Of a stretch of 64,000 nucleotides of DNA, positions 16,245-25,918 are shown piece after piece (position 1 is the stretch's first letter; the number at the start of each line of letters is the position of its first letter). Below the pieces are notes generated by a model. The model was not told the origin of the DNA. It did not search any database and saw only the letters and a list, made by a program, of their open reading frames with translations. Where the stretch lies: contig NZ_AWZU01000042.1 of the NCBI RefSeq assembly GCF_000472385.1, positions 143 to 64,142 of the forward strand. The letters are read 5' to 3'. A program made the translations under genes and the position numbers. The DNA comes from Bradyrhizobium sp. ARR65 (lineage in GTDB: Bacteria; Pseudomonadota; Alphaproteobacteria; Rhizobiales; Xanthobacteraceae).

Positions 16245-16823
16245 TCACATCATGCGCTGGGAAACATCGATCAACTGCCTCACCAACGCTTTCAGCCCCT
16301 CGATATCGGCCGGATTCTTCAATCTGTCCATATCGTCATAGGCCTGATCCGCGAACGAAAGCGCGAGCTGGTTTGGAATCACGGTGGCCTGCAATGCCGA
16401 GAGAATCAGCCGCAAGGCTGCCAGCGCCCGCGTTCCGCCGAGTCGGCCCTCCGAAGCGGCAGCGACCGCAAACGGACGCATCCGAAACACCTGACCGCGC
16501 GCCTCATGGGGATCCTGCACCCGGCTTACCCAGTCGATCGTGTTCTTCAATAGCGGCGGCACCGAGGAGTTATATTCGGGGGTGACGAGCAGAATGCCGT
16601 GATGGGCGGCCACCATGCGCTTGAGATTGACCGCATTCTTCGGCACGCCGGATTTCGCCTGCAGGTCGCCGTCATAGATCGGCAGCGGATAATCGGCCAG
16701 CGACAGCCGCGTGACATCGACCCCCGCTTGCGCGAACTCGTAGGCCGCCTGCGCAGCGAGCTTCGCATTATGCGAGCCGGTGCGCAGCGAAGCGGGGATC
16801 ACCAGGATTTTCAGTGCGGCCAT
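16245..16823 (-). CDS. NADPH-dependent FMN reductase (flavodoxin-like fold)
   Basis: The 192-residue protein has the FMN-binding start ILVIPASLRTGSHNAKLA and the family motif LVTPEYNSSVPPLLKNTIDWVSR, which places it in the ArsH/ChrR/SsuE-type NADPH:FMN or quinone reductases. Members reduce FMN, quinones or azo compounds; the physiological substrate is not evident. It is followed after 7 bases by pyrF. There is no signal peptide. Confidence 0.9.
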   Translation of the reverse strand: MAALKILVIPASLRTGSHNAKLAAQAAYEFAQAGVDVTRLSLADYPLPIYDGDLQAKSGVPKNAVNLKRMVAAHHGILLVTPEYNSSVPPLLKNTIDWVSRVQDPHEARGQVFRMRPFAVAAASEGRLGGTRALAALRLILSALQATVIPNQLALSFADQAYDDMDRLKNPADIEGLKALVRQLIDVSQRMM

Positions 16824-16874
16824 GACCGATAATGCATTCGCCGTCGTTGCACCCGACGAATGCGCCGGGCCGAT

Positions 16875-17480
16875 TTAACGCTTGCGATACACCCACACGC
16901 GCGCCGGCGGAAGATTCATCCAGATCCGCTCGGAGGCTTCGGTTGACACGCCAGGCAGCGATTTGGGGATCGGCGGCACCACCGAATAGGTGTACTGGAC
17001 GAAGGGCGCGCCCGGCGCCAGCGCCGTGAACGCGTCGCGAATGAGGCGGAGCCGCGTCAGCATCGGTTTGGTCACCAGCGGCAGGCTGGAGACGATCGCC
17101 GTCGCTGGCTGGCTCAGTACGTTCCAGAGCGTGTCGCGCAGCCGGTAAGCGTCGCCCTGCACCACTTTGGCCTGCGGATAGCGGTCGCGCAAAAGCGCAC
17201 AGAAGCCCGGATTATATTCGACCAGCACCAGACGCCTCGGATCGATGCCATGGTCGATCAGCGCGCTGGTGATCGCGCCCGTACCCGGTCCAAGCTCGAT
17301 CACCGGGCCGTTGGAATTGCGATCGACATATTGTGCCATGGTGCGGGCAAGCGGCCGACCCGATGGCATCACGGCACCGACATGGAGCGGCTTCTCAATC
17401 CACGAACGCAGAAAACGAACCTCGTCGTCGAGACGAGGCTTTTTCAACGTACGCACGGATGATTGCGAGGGCATATCCAC
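16875..17480 (-). CDS. pmtA: Phospholipid N-methyltransferase, Sinorhizobium-type PmtA
   Basis: The 201-residue SAM-dependent enzyme has the binding loop VIELGPGTGAIT and the Sinorhizobium-type PmtA pattern: FLRSWIEKPLHVGAVMPS before the Rossmann core and PPARVWVYRKR at the end. Such enzymes methylate phosphatidylethanolamine three times to phosphatidylcholine, a membrane lipid important in rhizobia for symbiosis. Its place, same strand and 199 bases downstream of dnaJ, agrees with the Bradyrhizobium pmtA locus as I recall it. The start is a GTG at 17478-17480; an ATG two codons later is equally plausible. Confidence 0.85.
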   Translation of the reverse strand: MDMPSQSSVRTLKKPRLDDEVRFLRSWIEKPLHVGAVMPSGRPLARTMAQYVDRNSNGPVIELGPGTGAITSALIDHGIDPRRLVLVEYNPGFCALLRDRYPQAKVVQGDAYRLRDTLWNVLSQPATAIVSSLPLVTKPMLTRLRLIRDAFTALAPGAPFVQYTYSVVPPIPKSLPGVSTEASERIWMNLPPARVWVYRKR

Positions 17481-17679
17481 TAACCAGACGGGACCGCGGC
17501 ATCGCGGCGGATGTCAGAAAACAGTCACAAAGACGTATAGGTAGCCGACGAGGCGGTCAAGCCGAACCGCCGCCGGGCCGGCCCTCGGCGCCCAGCGCGA
17601 TTTGGCGATAACAGCATGCGTTCGCTGATGTTTTTGCGGCGCGCCGCGTGCGAAAACCAAACGGCCCGACGCATGGCAG

Positions 17680-18816
17680 CTAGCCGGTTGCCCGATTGCC
17701 GAAGAAATCCTTGACCTTGGCGAAGAAGCCCGCGGCTTCCGGCTGCGTCGCACCGGACGACAGCTTTTCGAACTCGGCCAGCAACTCCTGCTGCTTCTTG
17801 GTGAGGTTCTGCGGCGTCTCGACCATGACCTGGACGTACATGTCGCCCATCTGGCGCGAGCGCAGCACCGGCATGCCCTTTGACGCAATGCGGAAACGTC
17901 GGCCGGATTGAGTCCCCGCAGGGATCTTCACCTTGGTCTTGCCCTTGTCGATGGTCGGCACCTCGAACTCACCGCCCAATGCCGCAGTCACCATCGAGAT
18001 CGGCACGCGACAATGCAGATCGGCGCCATCGCGCTGGAAGAACGGGTGCGAGGCCAGGGAGAGGAAAATGTAGAGGTCGCCGGGCGGGCCGCCGCGAACA
18101 CCGGCCTCGCCTTCGCCCGCAAGCCTGATCCGCGTACCGTCTTCGACGCCCTGCGGGATGTTGACCGAGAGCGTTCGCTCGCGCGCGACCCGGCCCGAGC
18201 CCGAACAGGAAGGGCAGGCGTCTTCGATCATCTGGCCACGGCCCTGACAGCCCGGACAGGTCCGCTCCAAGGTGAAGAAGCCCTGTGCCTGACGCACTCG
18301 CCCCGCCCCGCCGCACATGCCGCAGGTCTTCGGCTTGGTGCCGGCCTTGGCACCGGTGCCCGAGCAGGCCTCGCAGGTGACGGAGACCGGAATCTCGATC
18401 TGCGCCGTCTTGCCCTGAAAAGCTTCCTCGAGCGTGATTTCCATGTTGTAGCGCAGATCCGCGCCGCGCTCGCGGCCGCCGCTCCTGCGCTGTCCGGCCA
18501 TGCCGAACAGGTCCTCGAAAATATCGGAGAAGGACGACGCAAAGCCCGCGCCGAAGCCCGCACCGGCGCCATTGAACCCGCCACCATTCTCAAATGCGGC
18601 GTGACCGTAGCGGTCATAGGCCGCGCGTTTGTCGCTGTCCTTGAGGACCTCGTAGGCCTCGTTGATTTCCTTGAAGCGGATCTCGCTGGTGGCATCGCCC
18701 GGATTGCGGTCGGGATGCCATTTCATGGCAAGCTTGCGAAACGCCGCCTTCAACTTGGAATCGTCGGCGTCACGTTCGACCCCGAGGGTTTCATAGTAGC
18801 AGCGCTTGGTAGACAT
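17680..18816 (-). CDS. dnaJ: Chaperone DnaJ (Hsp40)
   Basis: The 378-residue co-chaperone stimulates DnaK ATPase and delivers unfolded clients. It has the J domain with WHPDRNPGD, a Gly/Phe-rich linker (about residues 75-100), and four zinc-finger repeats CEACSGTG, CGMCGGAG, CPGCQGRG and CPSCSGSG, then the C-terminal client-binding domain. The ATG at 18816 is chosen because it directly precedes the J domain (STKRCYYETLGV); a longer frame adds seven residues. It lies 257 bases downstream of dnaK on the same strand. Confidence 0.98.
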   Translation of the reverse strand: MSTKRCYYETLGVERDADDSKLKAAFRKLAMKWHPDRNPGDATSEIRFKEINEAYEVLKDSDKRAAYDRYGHAAFENGGGFNGAGAGFGAGFASSFSDIFEDLFGMAGQRRSGGRERGADLRYNMEITLEEAFQGKTAQIEIPVSVTCEACSGTGAKAGTKPKTCGMCGGAGRVRQAQGFFTLERTCPGCQGRGQMIEDACPSCSGSGRVARERTLSVNIPQGVEDGTRIRLAGEGEAGVRGGPPGDLYIFLSLASHPFFQRDGADLHCRVPISMVTAALGGEFEVPTIDKGKTKVKIPAGTQSGRRFRIASKGMPVLRSRQMGDMYVQVMVETPQNLTKKQQELLAEFEKLSSGATQPEAAGFFAKVKDFFGNRATG

Positions 18817-19000
18817 TGCTGAACTCTGCTGAGCCAATCGCGGTTATCGTAGCGCGCGAAATCGCCGCGCAACGGCACCCATACCCTTGCCCCTCACAGG
18901 GAAGGTGACGGGTTCAACATAATTGACTGACGTTGACCGATGGTAACAGGCGGGGCTTGCGTACCCGCCAAACCTTTCGAAGGCGAGTCGCCCGAGGGCG

Positions 19001-19023
19001 GCCTCCCCCTCGTCGGGGGAGGC
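19001..19023. other. Strong GC hairpin between dnaK and dnaJ
   Basis: GCCTCCCCC (19001-19009) and GGGGGAGGC (19015-19023) form a perfect 9-bp stem with a 5-base loop. On the minus strand it lies 51 bases after the dnaK stop and about 185 bases before dnaJ. There is no U-tract, so it is not a classical terminator. It could reduce read-through or protect the dnaK mRNA end, giving more DnaK than DnaJ. Extended GC-rich complementarity surrounds it. Confidence 0.55.
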
Positions 19024-19073
19024 GCTTGCGGAGTGGAGGATTCCACGCGCCCGCATGACAACCCTCGCGGGCT

Positions 19074-20969
<1,896 letters not shown>

Positions 20970-21353
20970 GGTCTCTTATCCTTCCGTTTGCGGCAGGTTG
21001 GCTGAGCCCTGACGGCGCCCTGATCCGAACCCCCTCTAGATCAAATACTCGCGATATTGCGACGGTGAGCCTCATATAGGAGGGGCCCATAGGCCCGCAA
21101 GGACCGGACCGCAACCTTGGCCCATGAAAAGCCCTTCCAATTGAAAGATAATATCGGCCCGCGCCCCCGACCTTCTCGTTAACAAAACGACTGGCGCGGG
21201 GAGGCGCGACCGGGCGGGCGACATCACGCACCCTGTTGCCGGCGGGTCAAAACCGCTAAAAGCCCCCAAATTGGATTGAGAGGCCCCTGACGCCGCGAGG
21301 GGCCGCGCGGGCCGACCATCGAACGGCCTCAATGCAACCCAAAAAGGTCCTTC
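20970..21353. other. Divergent intergenic region between dnaK and a secreted-protein gene
   Basis: The 384 bases carry the RpoH promoter for dnaK (21071-21101, minus strand). Nearer the plus-strand gene there is a hairpin with stem GGCCCCT (21282-21288) and AGGGGCC (21298-21304). An AT-richer patch (AATTGAAAGATAATAT, about 21139-21154) may belong to a promoter of the plus-strand gene, but I could not define -35/-10 elements. No CIRCE operator and no small gene were seen. Confidence 0.6.
21071..21101 (-). promoter_or_regulatory. RpoH (sigma-32) heat-shock promoter of dnaK
   Basis: Read on the minus strand the sequence is CTTG, 17 bases, then CCTATATGAG. This fits the alphaproteobacterial RpoH consensus CTTG-N17-CyTATnTnnG at every specified position. 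The transcript would start near 21064, leaving about 95 bases of leader before the dnaK ATG. Bradyrhizobium dnaKJ is known to be under a sigma-32-type promoter, which supports the call. Confidence 0.88.
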
Positions 21354-22292
21354 ATGAAGCCTCTTCGACTCCTGACCGCTCTCGCCTTGCTTGTGGCGGC
21401 GATGCGGCCCGCTCTCGCTGCCGACGCCACCTTCCCCAAGGGCCTGCGGGTCGGATTGACGCCGCTGGTCGGTCTCGCTCCCTCAAAGACCTTTTCCGGA
21501 TTTGAATCGGAAGACCACAGCGTCAAGGTGCTGGTGGCTGAGCTGCCGGCAGCAGCTTATGGCGAGGTCAAGAACGCGTTCACCGCCAACCCGGCGGGCA
21601 CAGGCAGCATCAAGCCCGAAAGCATCGAGACAACGGTCGGCACGGCTTACTATACGGCCGAAACCGCCAGGGACGGTGCGACGACCGTGCGGCGCTATTC
21701 GATGATCCTGCCGGGCGGCACCTTCTCCGGCTATGTCGCCGTCCAGGTCCCGGAGAATGCCGCCAAGATCTATTCCGACGATGCTGTTCGCCAGATGTTC
21801 GCTTCAGCGACCATCCGCAAGGAGGTGCCCGTCGAAGAGCAACTCGGCTTGCTGCCGTTCAAGCTCAACGATCTCGCCAGTTTCAAGAACGTCAGAACGC
21901 TGGCGCCGGGCGCCGCCATTGTCCTTGCAGATGGCGACGAAGCCACCGGCTTTGAGCCCGCGCCGTTCATGATCATCGGCGTCATCGGCGCGACTCCGCA
22001 GGAGCCGGATGACCGTGCCCGCTTCGCGCAGCAGGCGGCGACCCAAATCCCCGGCGTCCGCGACGCGAAGGTCACGGTTGCCGAACCGATACGGATCGAC
22101 GGCATGCCGGCCTATGAAACGCGGATCGATGCGACCAGCGGCAAGGACAATACCCCGGTTACCGTTGTGCAATGGCTGCGCTTTGGCGGGCCGACCTCGC
22201 TGCGCATCGTCGGCAGCGCGCCGCGTGATCAATGGTCGGCGGCCTTTCCGCGCTTCCGTGCCGTGCGCGACGGCATCCAGCCGAAGAGCTAG
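21354..22292 (+). CDS. Secreted hypothetical protein
   Basis: I do not recognise this 312-residue protein. It has a clear Sec signal peptide (about residues 1-23, ending RPALAAD) and no further membrane segment, so it should be periplasmic or secreted. The mature part starts with PKGLRVGLTPLVGLAPS and contains ESEDHSVKVLVAELPAAAY; repeated motifs are not visible. Base composition and codon use resemble its neighbours. It is divergent from dnaK and shares the region holding the heat-shock promoter, but a link to stress is only suggested by position. An AAGG site precedes the ATG. Confidence 0.8.
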   Translation: MKPLRLLTALALLVAAMRPALAADATFPKGLRVGLTPLVGLAPSKTFSGFESEDHSVKVLVAELPAAAYGEVKNAFTANPAGTGSIKPESIETTVGTAYYTAETARDGATTVRRYSMILPGGTFSGYVAVQVPENAAKIYSDDAVRQMFASATIRKEVPVEEQLGLLPFKLNDLASFKNVRTLAPGAAIVLADGDEATGFEPAPFMIIGVIGATPQEPDDRARFAQQAATQIPGVRDAKVTVAEPIRIDGMPAYETRIDATSGKDNTPVTVVQWLRFGGPTSLRIVGSAPRDQWSAAFPRFRAVRDGIQPKS

Positions 22293-22332
22293 GAGATCTG
22301 CGCCAGGCAGATCGAAGCGAGTACCTATCCAT

Positions 22333-22465
22333 CACCGTCATCCTGAAGGCGCTCGCCGTGCGAAACAGGGCGATCCTCGAAGGATGAAGGGCCCCGCTGC
22401 TGCGAAAACCGGGCCGTCGCCCTTCGATGCCTCCGCTACGCGAAGGCGCCTCAAGGGTGACGGTG
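22333..22465. repeat. Inverted intergenic repeat, CCGTCATCCTGAAGG type
   Basis: The ends CACCGTCATCCTGAAGGCGC and GCGCCTCAAGGGTGACGGTG match as an inverted repeat at 17 of 20 positions. Inside is a second pair, GGGCGATCCTCGAAGG against CCGTCGCCCTTCGA. Such elements are typical intergenic repeats of Bradyrhizobium. It sits between the convergent hypothetical-protein and grpE genes, where it may also end transcription. Confidence 0.75.
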
Positions 22466-22530
22466 CATAGATGACCGTTCGCTTCAGCGTGAGGCAGTGC
22501 TCACGCCCCAATACTTACTCAAACCGCCGA

Positions 22531-23154
22531 TCAGGCTGCGCTGCTCGGCTCGTTGCCGTTGGCGGCCGTTGCCGCCGGCTGCTTGGCACCGCCCTTGGAC
22601 ACACCGACCAGCGCCGGCCGCAGCACGCGCTCGCCGATCGTGTAGCCGGACTGTACCACCTGCACCACGGTACCTGCGGGAACCGAGGGATCGGGAACCT
22701 CGTACATGGCCTGGTGGAAGTTCGGATCGAACTTGCTGCCTGCCGGATCCAGCCGCTTCACGCCGTATTTTTCCAGCGTGTTGTGCAGCGACCGTTCGGT
22801 CAGCTCGACGCCTTCGATCAACGCCTTGAGCCCGGGATCGGCATTGGCGCGTGCTTCGGCCGGGACCGCGTCAAGTGCGCGCTGCAGATTATCGGCGATA
22901 TCGAGAACATCGCGTGCGAAACCCGTGATGCCGTACATCCGCGCATCGGCGACTTCCCGGGCCGTCCGCTTGCGCAGGTTCTCCATTTCGGCCAGCGTGC
23001 GCAACATCTTGTCGCGCGCGTCCGCAGCCTCTTTGGCCAGGGCCTCGGCCGAGGCCGGTTCAGGATCGTCGGGCATGACGTAGGGCTTCGAGACCACGGG
23101 CTCGTTGGGCTGCGCCGGGTTTGCCGGATCGTTCTTAAACTCGGAATCGGACAT
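22531..23154 (-). CDS. grpE: Nucleotide exchange factor GrpE
   Basis: The 207-residue protein releases ADP from DnaK. It has the long N-terminal coiled-coil (KEAADARDKMLRTLAEMENLRKR region, about 40-85) and the C-terminal beta-domain with FDPNFHQAMYEVPDPSVPAGTVVQV and GYTIGERVLRPALVGVSK. The ATG at 23154 was chosen; longer frames run back into hrcA. It follows hrcA by 106 bases on the same strand, an hrcA-grpE unit separate from dnaKJ. Confidence 0.97.
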   Translation of the reverse strand: MSDSEFKNDPANPAQPNEPVVSKPYVMPDDPEPASAEALAKEAADARDKMLRTLAEMENLRKRTAREVADARMYGITGFARDVLDIADNLQRALDAVPAEARANADPGLKALIEGVELTERSLHNTLEKYGVKRLDPAGSKFDPNFHQAMYEVPDPSVPAGTVVQVVQSGYTIGERVLRPALVGVSKGGAKQPAATAANGNEPSSAA

Positions 23155-23210
23155 AGACGGCCTTTTCGAGAAATCGCTCGGGTTGACTTGAGGGCTTTGG
23201 GGTCCGCGCG

Positions 23211-23241
23211 GGATATCGTGCTTTGGGGGACGAAAATCAAG
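23211..23241 (-). promoter_or_regulatory. Possible internal promoter before grpE
   Basis: On the minus strand CTTGATT is followed after 18 bases by GATATC in the hrcA-grpE gap. The upstream half resembles an RpoH -35 box (CTTGA), while the downstream half fits neither the RpoH nor sigma-70 consensus well. It could let grpE be heat-induced apart from hrcA. Weak support. Confidence 0.3.
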
Positions 23242-23260
23242 CGCTCGTGATCCCTTCGCG

Positions 23261-24349
23261 TCAGCCGCCCAGGATCCGGCTGACAATGCGCGCCGCATAG
23301 TCCACGGTCGGAATCACGCGCGCGTAATTGAGCCGGGTCGGCCCGATCACGCCGAGCACGCCGACGATATGACCGGCAGCATCGCGATAGGGCGCGACGA
23401 TGGTGGAGGAGCCCGACAGCGAGAACAACTTGTTCTCCGATCCGATGAAGATGCGCACGCCCTCGGCGCTCTCCGCGCGCCCGAGCAGATCGATCACGCC
23501 GCGCTTGGTCTCAAGATCGTCGAACAGGAGGCGGACCCGCTCGAGGTCTTCCAGCGCATGCAGATCGTCGAGCAGGTTGGCATGCCCGCGCACGATCAAA
23601 TGGCGATCGTCGCTCTCGCCGCCGGACCAGCTCGCAAGGCCCGCGGCAATCACTTTCTGCGTGAGCTGATCGAGCTCGGCACGGGCTTGCGCCAGCGCGG
23701 TCTCAAGCTCGAGCCGGGCTTCGGCGAGCGTGCGGCCGCGGATCCGCGCATTGAGAAAGTTGGAGGCTTCGGTCAGCGCGGAAGAGGGCACGCCCGGCGG
23801 CAGCGTCAGCACGCGGTTCTCGACCTGGCCATCCTCACCGACCAGAATGACCAATGCGCGCTCCGGCTCGAGCCGCACGAACTCGATGTGCTTCAGCCGC
23901 GCATTGGATTTCGGCGTCAACACCACGGCAGCGGCCCGCGTCAGCCCTGACAGACGCGTCAGGGCTTCGCCAAGCGCGGCCTCCACGGATTGGGCGCGCC
24001 CGACCGCCGCGAGCTGGCTCTGGATCGATTGCCGCTCGTCCTCGGTGAGATCGCCGATCTGCATCAAGGCGTCGACGAAGAACCGCAAGCCGAGCTCCGT
24101 CGGCAAGCGCCCGGCCGAGGTATGCGGCGCGTAGATCAGGCCGAGCTGTTCCAGGTCCGCCATGACGTTGCGCACCGAGGCCGGCGACAGCGGCACGGCG
24201 ATGAGCCGCGAGACATTGCGCGAACCGACGGGTTCCCCGGTCGCGAGATAGCTTTCGACAATTTGGCGAAAAATCTCCCGCGACCGCTCATTGAGCTGCG
24301 CAAGCCCCGCAGGCGGCATCATCAGGTGGATGGGATCGTGTTGGGCCAA
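23261..24349 (-). CDS. hrcA: Heat-inducible transcription repressor HrcA
   Basis: The 362-residue repressor binds CIRCE operators (typically before groESL) and loses activity when GroEL is titrated by unfolded proteins. It has the winged-helix N-terminus SREIFRQIVESYLATGEPVGSRNVSR and VRNVMADLEQLGLIYAPHTSAGRLPT, and the C-terminal GVLGVIGPTRLNYARVIPTVDY. It begins with TTG at 24347-24349, supported by GGAG 6 bases upstream; ATGs nine and ten codons in are alternatives. No CIRCE sequence was found in this window, so its targets lie elsewhere. grpE follows downstream and rph is divergent. Confidence 0.96.
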   Translation of the reverse strand: MAQHDPIHLMMPPAGLAQLNERSREIFRQIVESYLATGEPVGSRNVSRLIAVPLSPASVRNVMADLEQLGLIYAPHTSAGRLPTELGLRFFVDALMQIGDLTEDERQSIQSQLAAVGRAQSVEAALGEALTRLSGLTRAAAVVLTPKSNARLKHIEFVRLEPERALVILVGEDGQVENRVLTLPPGVPSSALTEASNFLNARIRGRTLAEARLELETALAQARAELDQLTQKVIAAGLASWSGGESDDRHLIVRGHANLLDDLHALEDLERVRLLFDDLETKRGVIDLLGRAESAEGVRIFIGSENKLFSLSGSSTIVAPYRDAAGHIVGVLGVIGPTRLNYARVIPTVDYAARIVSRILGG

Positions 24350-24561
24350 TCGTCACTCCATCAAGCGGCCTGGAGCAGGGCCGCGCTCCGGTCTCTGCGT
24401 GAGCAGGATCTGTCCGGTTTCCGGATCATGCCCATAATTTGTTCGTCTGTGGGCCCTCTGACAAGCGGGAGATCGGGCGAGTTAAGGGCTTGCCGCCCTG
24501 CCGTCCCCCTCCTACAAGCTCCCGCGAGTCACCCTTCTTTGCCGGACTTTGGAGGATTCCC

Positions 24562-25275
24562 ATGCGGCCGAGCCGCCGTGCCCCGGATGAACTACGCGCC
24601 GTGACCCTGGAACGCGGCGTTGTCAAATATGCCGAGGGCTCATGCCTCGTGAAATTCGGCGACACCCACGTGCTGGTGACGGCAACCCTGGAAGACCGTC
24701 TGCCGCCCTGGCTGAAAGGCCAGGGCCGCGGCTGGGTCACCGCCGAATATGGCATGCTGCCGCGCGCGACGCTGGAGCGGACCCGCCGCGAGGCATCCGC
24801 CGGGAAACAGAACGGCCGCACCGTCGAGATCCAGCGCCTGATCGGCCGCTCGCTCCGCGCCACCGTCGATCTGGAAGCCTTGGGCGAACGTCAGATTACG
24901 GTCGATTGCGACGTGCTGCAGGCCGACGGCGGCACCCGGACAGCATCGATCACCGGCGCCTGGGTCGCGCTCGCCGATTGCATCAACTGGATGAAGGCGC
25001 GCAACATGGTGAAATCAGGCGTGCTGCGCGACAATGTCGCGGCGATTTCCTGCGGCATCTATAACGGCACGCCCGTGCTCGATCTCGACTACGCCGAGGA
25101 CTCCGAAGCGGAGACCGACGCCAATTTCGTCATGACCGGGGACGGCCGCATCATCGAGGTGCAGGGCACCGCGGAAAAGACGCCGTTTTCGGAAAGCGAG
25201 TTTCTCGCGCTGATGGCGCTCGCGCGCAAAGGCGTGGCACGGCTGGTCGATCTGCAGAAGATGGCGGTGGCTTAA
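24562..25275 (+). CDS. rph: Ribonuclease PH
   Basis: The 237-residue phosphorolytic exoribonuclease trims tRNA 3' ends. Conserved blocks are MRPSRRAPDELRAVTLERG, GWVTAEYGMLPRAT, the phosphate-binding RTVEIQRLIGRSLR, and QADGGTRTASITGAW. A GGAGG site lies 6 bases before the ATG at 24562, which settles the start against a longer open frame. rdgB follows after 7 bases, then hemW, all on the plus strand. Confidence 0.98.
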   Translation: MRPSRRAPDELRAVTLERGVVKYAEGSCLVKFGDTHVLVTATLEDRLPPWLKGQGRGWVTAEYGMLPRATLERTRREASAGKQNGRTVEIQRLIGRSLRATVDLEALGERQITVDCDVLQADGGTRTASITGAWVALADCINWMKARNMVKSGVLRDNVAAISCGIYNGTPVLDLDYAEDSEAETDANFVMTGDGRIIEVQGTAEKTPFSESEFLALMALARKGVARLVDLQKMAVA

Positions 25276-25282
25276 AGAACTC

Positions 25283-25918
25283 ATGCATCGGCAGATCAAA
25301 GGCAAGCTCGTCATCGCAACCCACAATCCCGGCAAGCTCGCCGAGATGCGTGAGCTCTTGGCGCCGCATGGGGTCGAGGCGGTCTCGGCGGGTGAGCTTG
25401 GGCTGTCCGAGCCGGACGAAACCGGCGATACGTTCTCGGCCAATGCCCGGATCAAGGCAGTCGCCGCGGCGAAGGCCGCGCAATTACCCGCTTTCGCCGA
25501 CGACTCCGGACTTGCGGTGGATGCGCTCGGCGGCGCGCCCGGCATCTTCTCCGCGCGCTGGGCCGGGCCGAATAAGGATTTCAACACGGCGATGGCGCAG
25601 ATCGAACGGCTGTTGCAGGAGCGCGGCGCCACCACGCCCGACACGCGGCGCGCACATTTCGTCTCAGCGCTTTGCGTTGCCTGGCCTGACGGCCATATTG
25701 AGGAAGTCGAGGCGCGCGCCGACGGCACCTTGGTCTGGCCGCCGCGCGGCACGGCCGGCTTCGGCTATGATCCGATGTTCATGCCCGATGGTTTCGATCG
25801 CACCTTCGGCGAGATGACCAGCGTCGAAAAGCACGGGCTGCCGCCGTTGGGACTGGGCCTGTCGCACCGCGCCCGTGCCTTCGTCAAGCTTGCGGAGATT
25901 TGCCTTGATGCGCGCTAG
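25283..25918 (+). CDS. rdgB: XTP/dITP diphosphatase (RdgB/HAM1 family)
   Basis: The 211-residue enzyme hydrolyses dITP, XTP and similar deaminated purine nucleotides, keeping them out of DNA. It shows the nucleotide-binding VIATHNPGKLAEM, the DDSGLAVDALGGAPGIFSARW motif with the general base Asp, and the C-terminal GFGYDPMFMPDG and LSHRARA. It lies between rph and hemW and overlaps the hemW start by 11 bases. Confidence 0.97.
   Translation: MHRQIKGKLVIATHNPGKLAEMRELLAPHGVEAVSAGELGLSEPDETGDTFSANARIKAVAAAKAAQLPAFADDSGLAVDALGGAPGIFSARWAGPNKDFNTAMAQIERLLQERGATTPDTRRAHFVSALCVAWPDGHIEEVEARADGTLVWPPRGTAGFGYDPMFMPDGFDRTFGEMTSVEKHGLPPLGLGLSHRARAFVKLAEICLDAR

Noticed and set aside
24350..24561. CIRCE operator upstream of hrcA or rph
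   Set aside because: No TTAGCACTC-N9-GAGTGCTAA-like repeat is present; only a relic of a palindromic repeat was seen.
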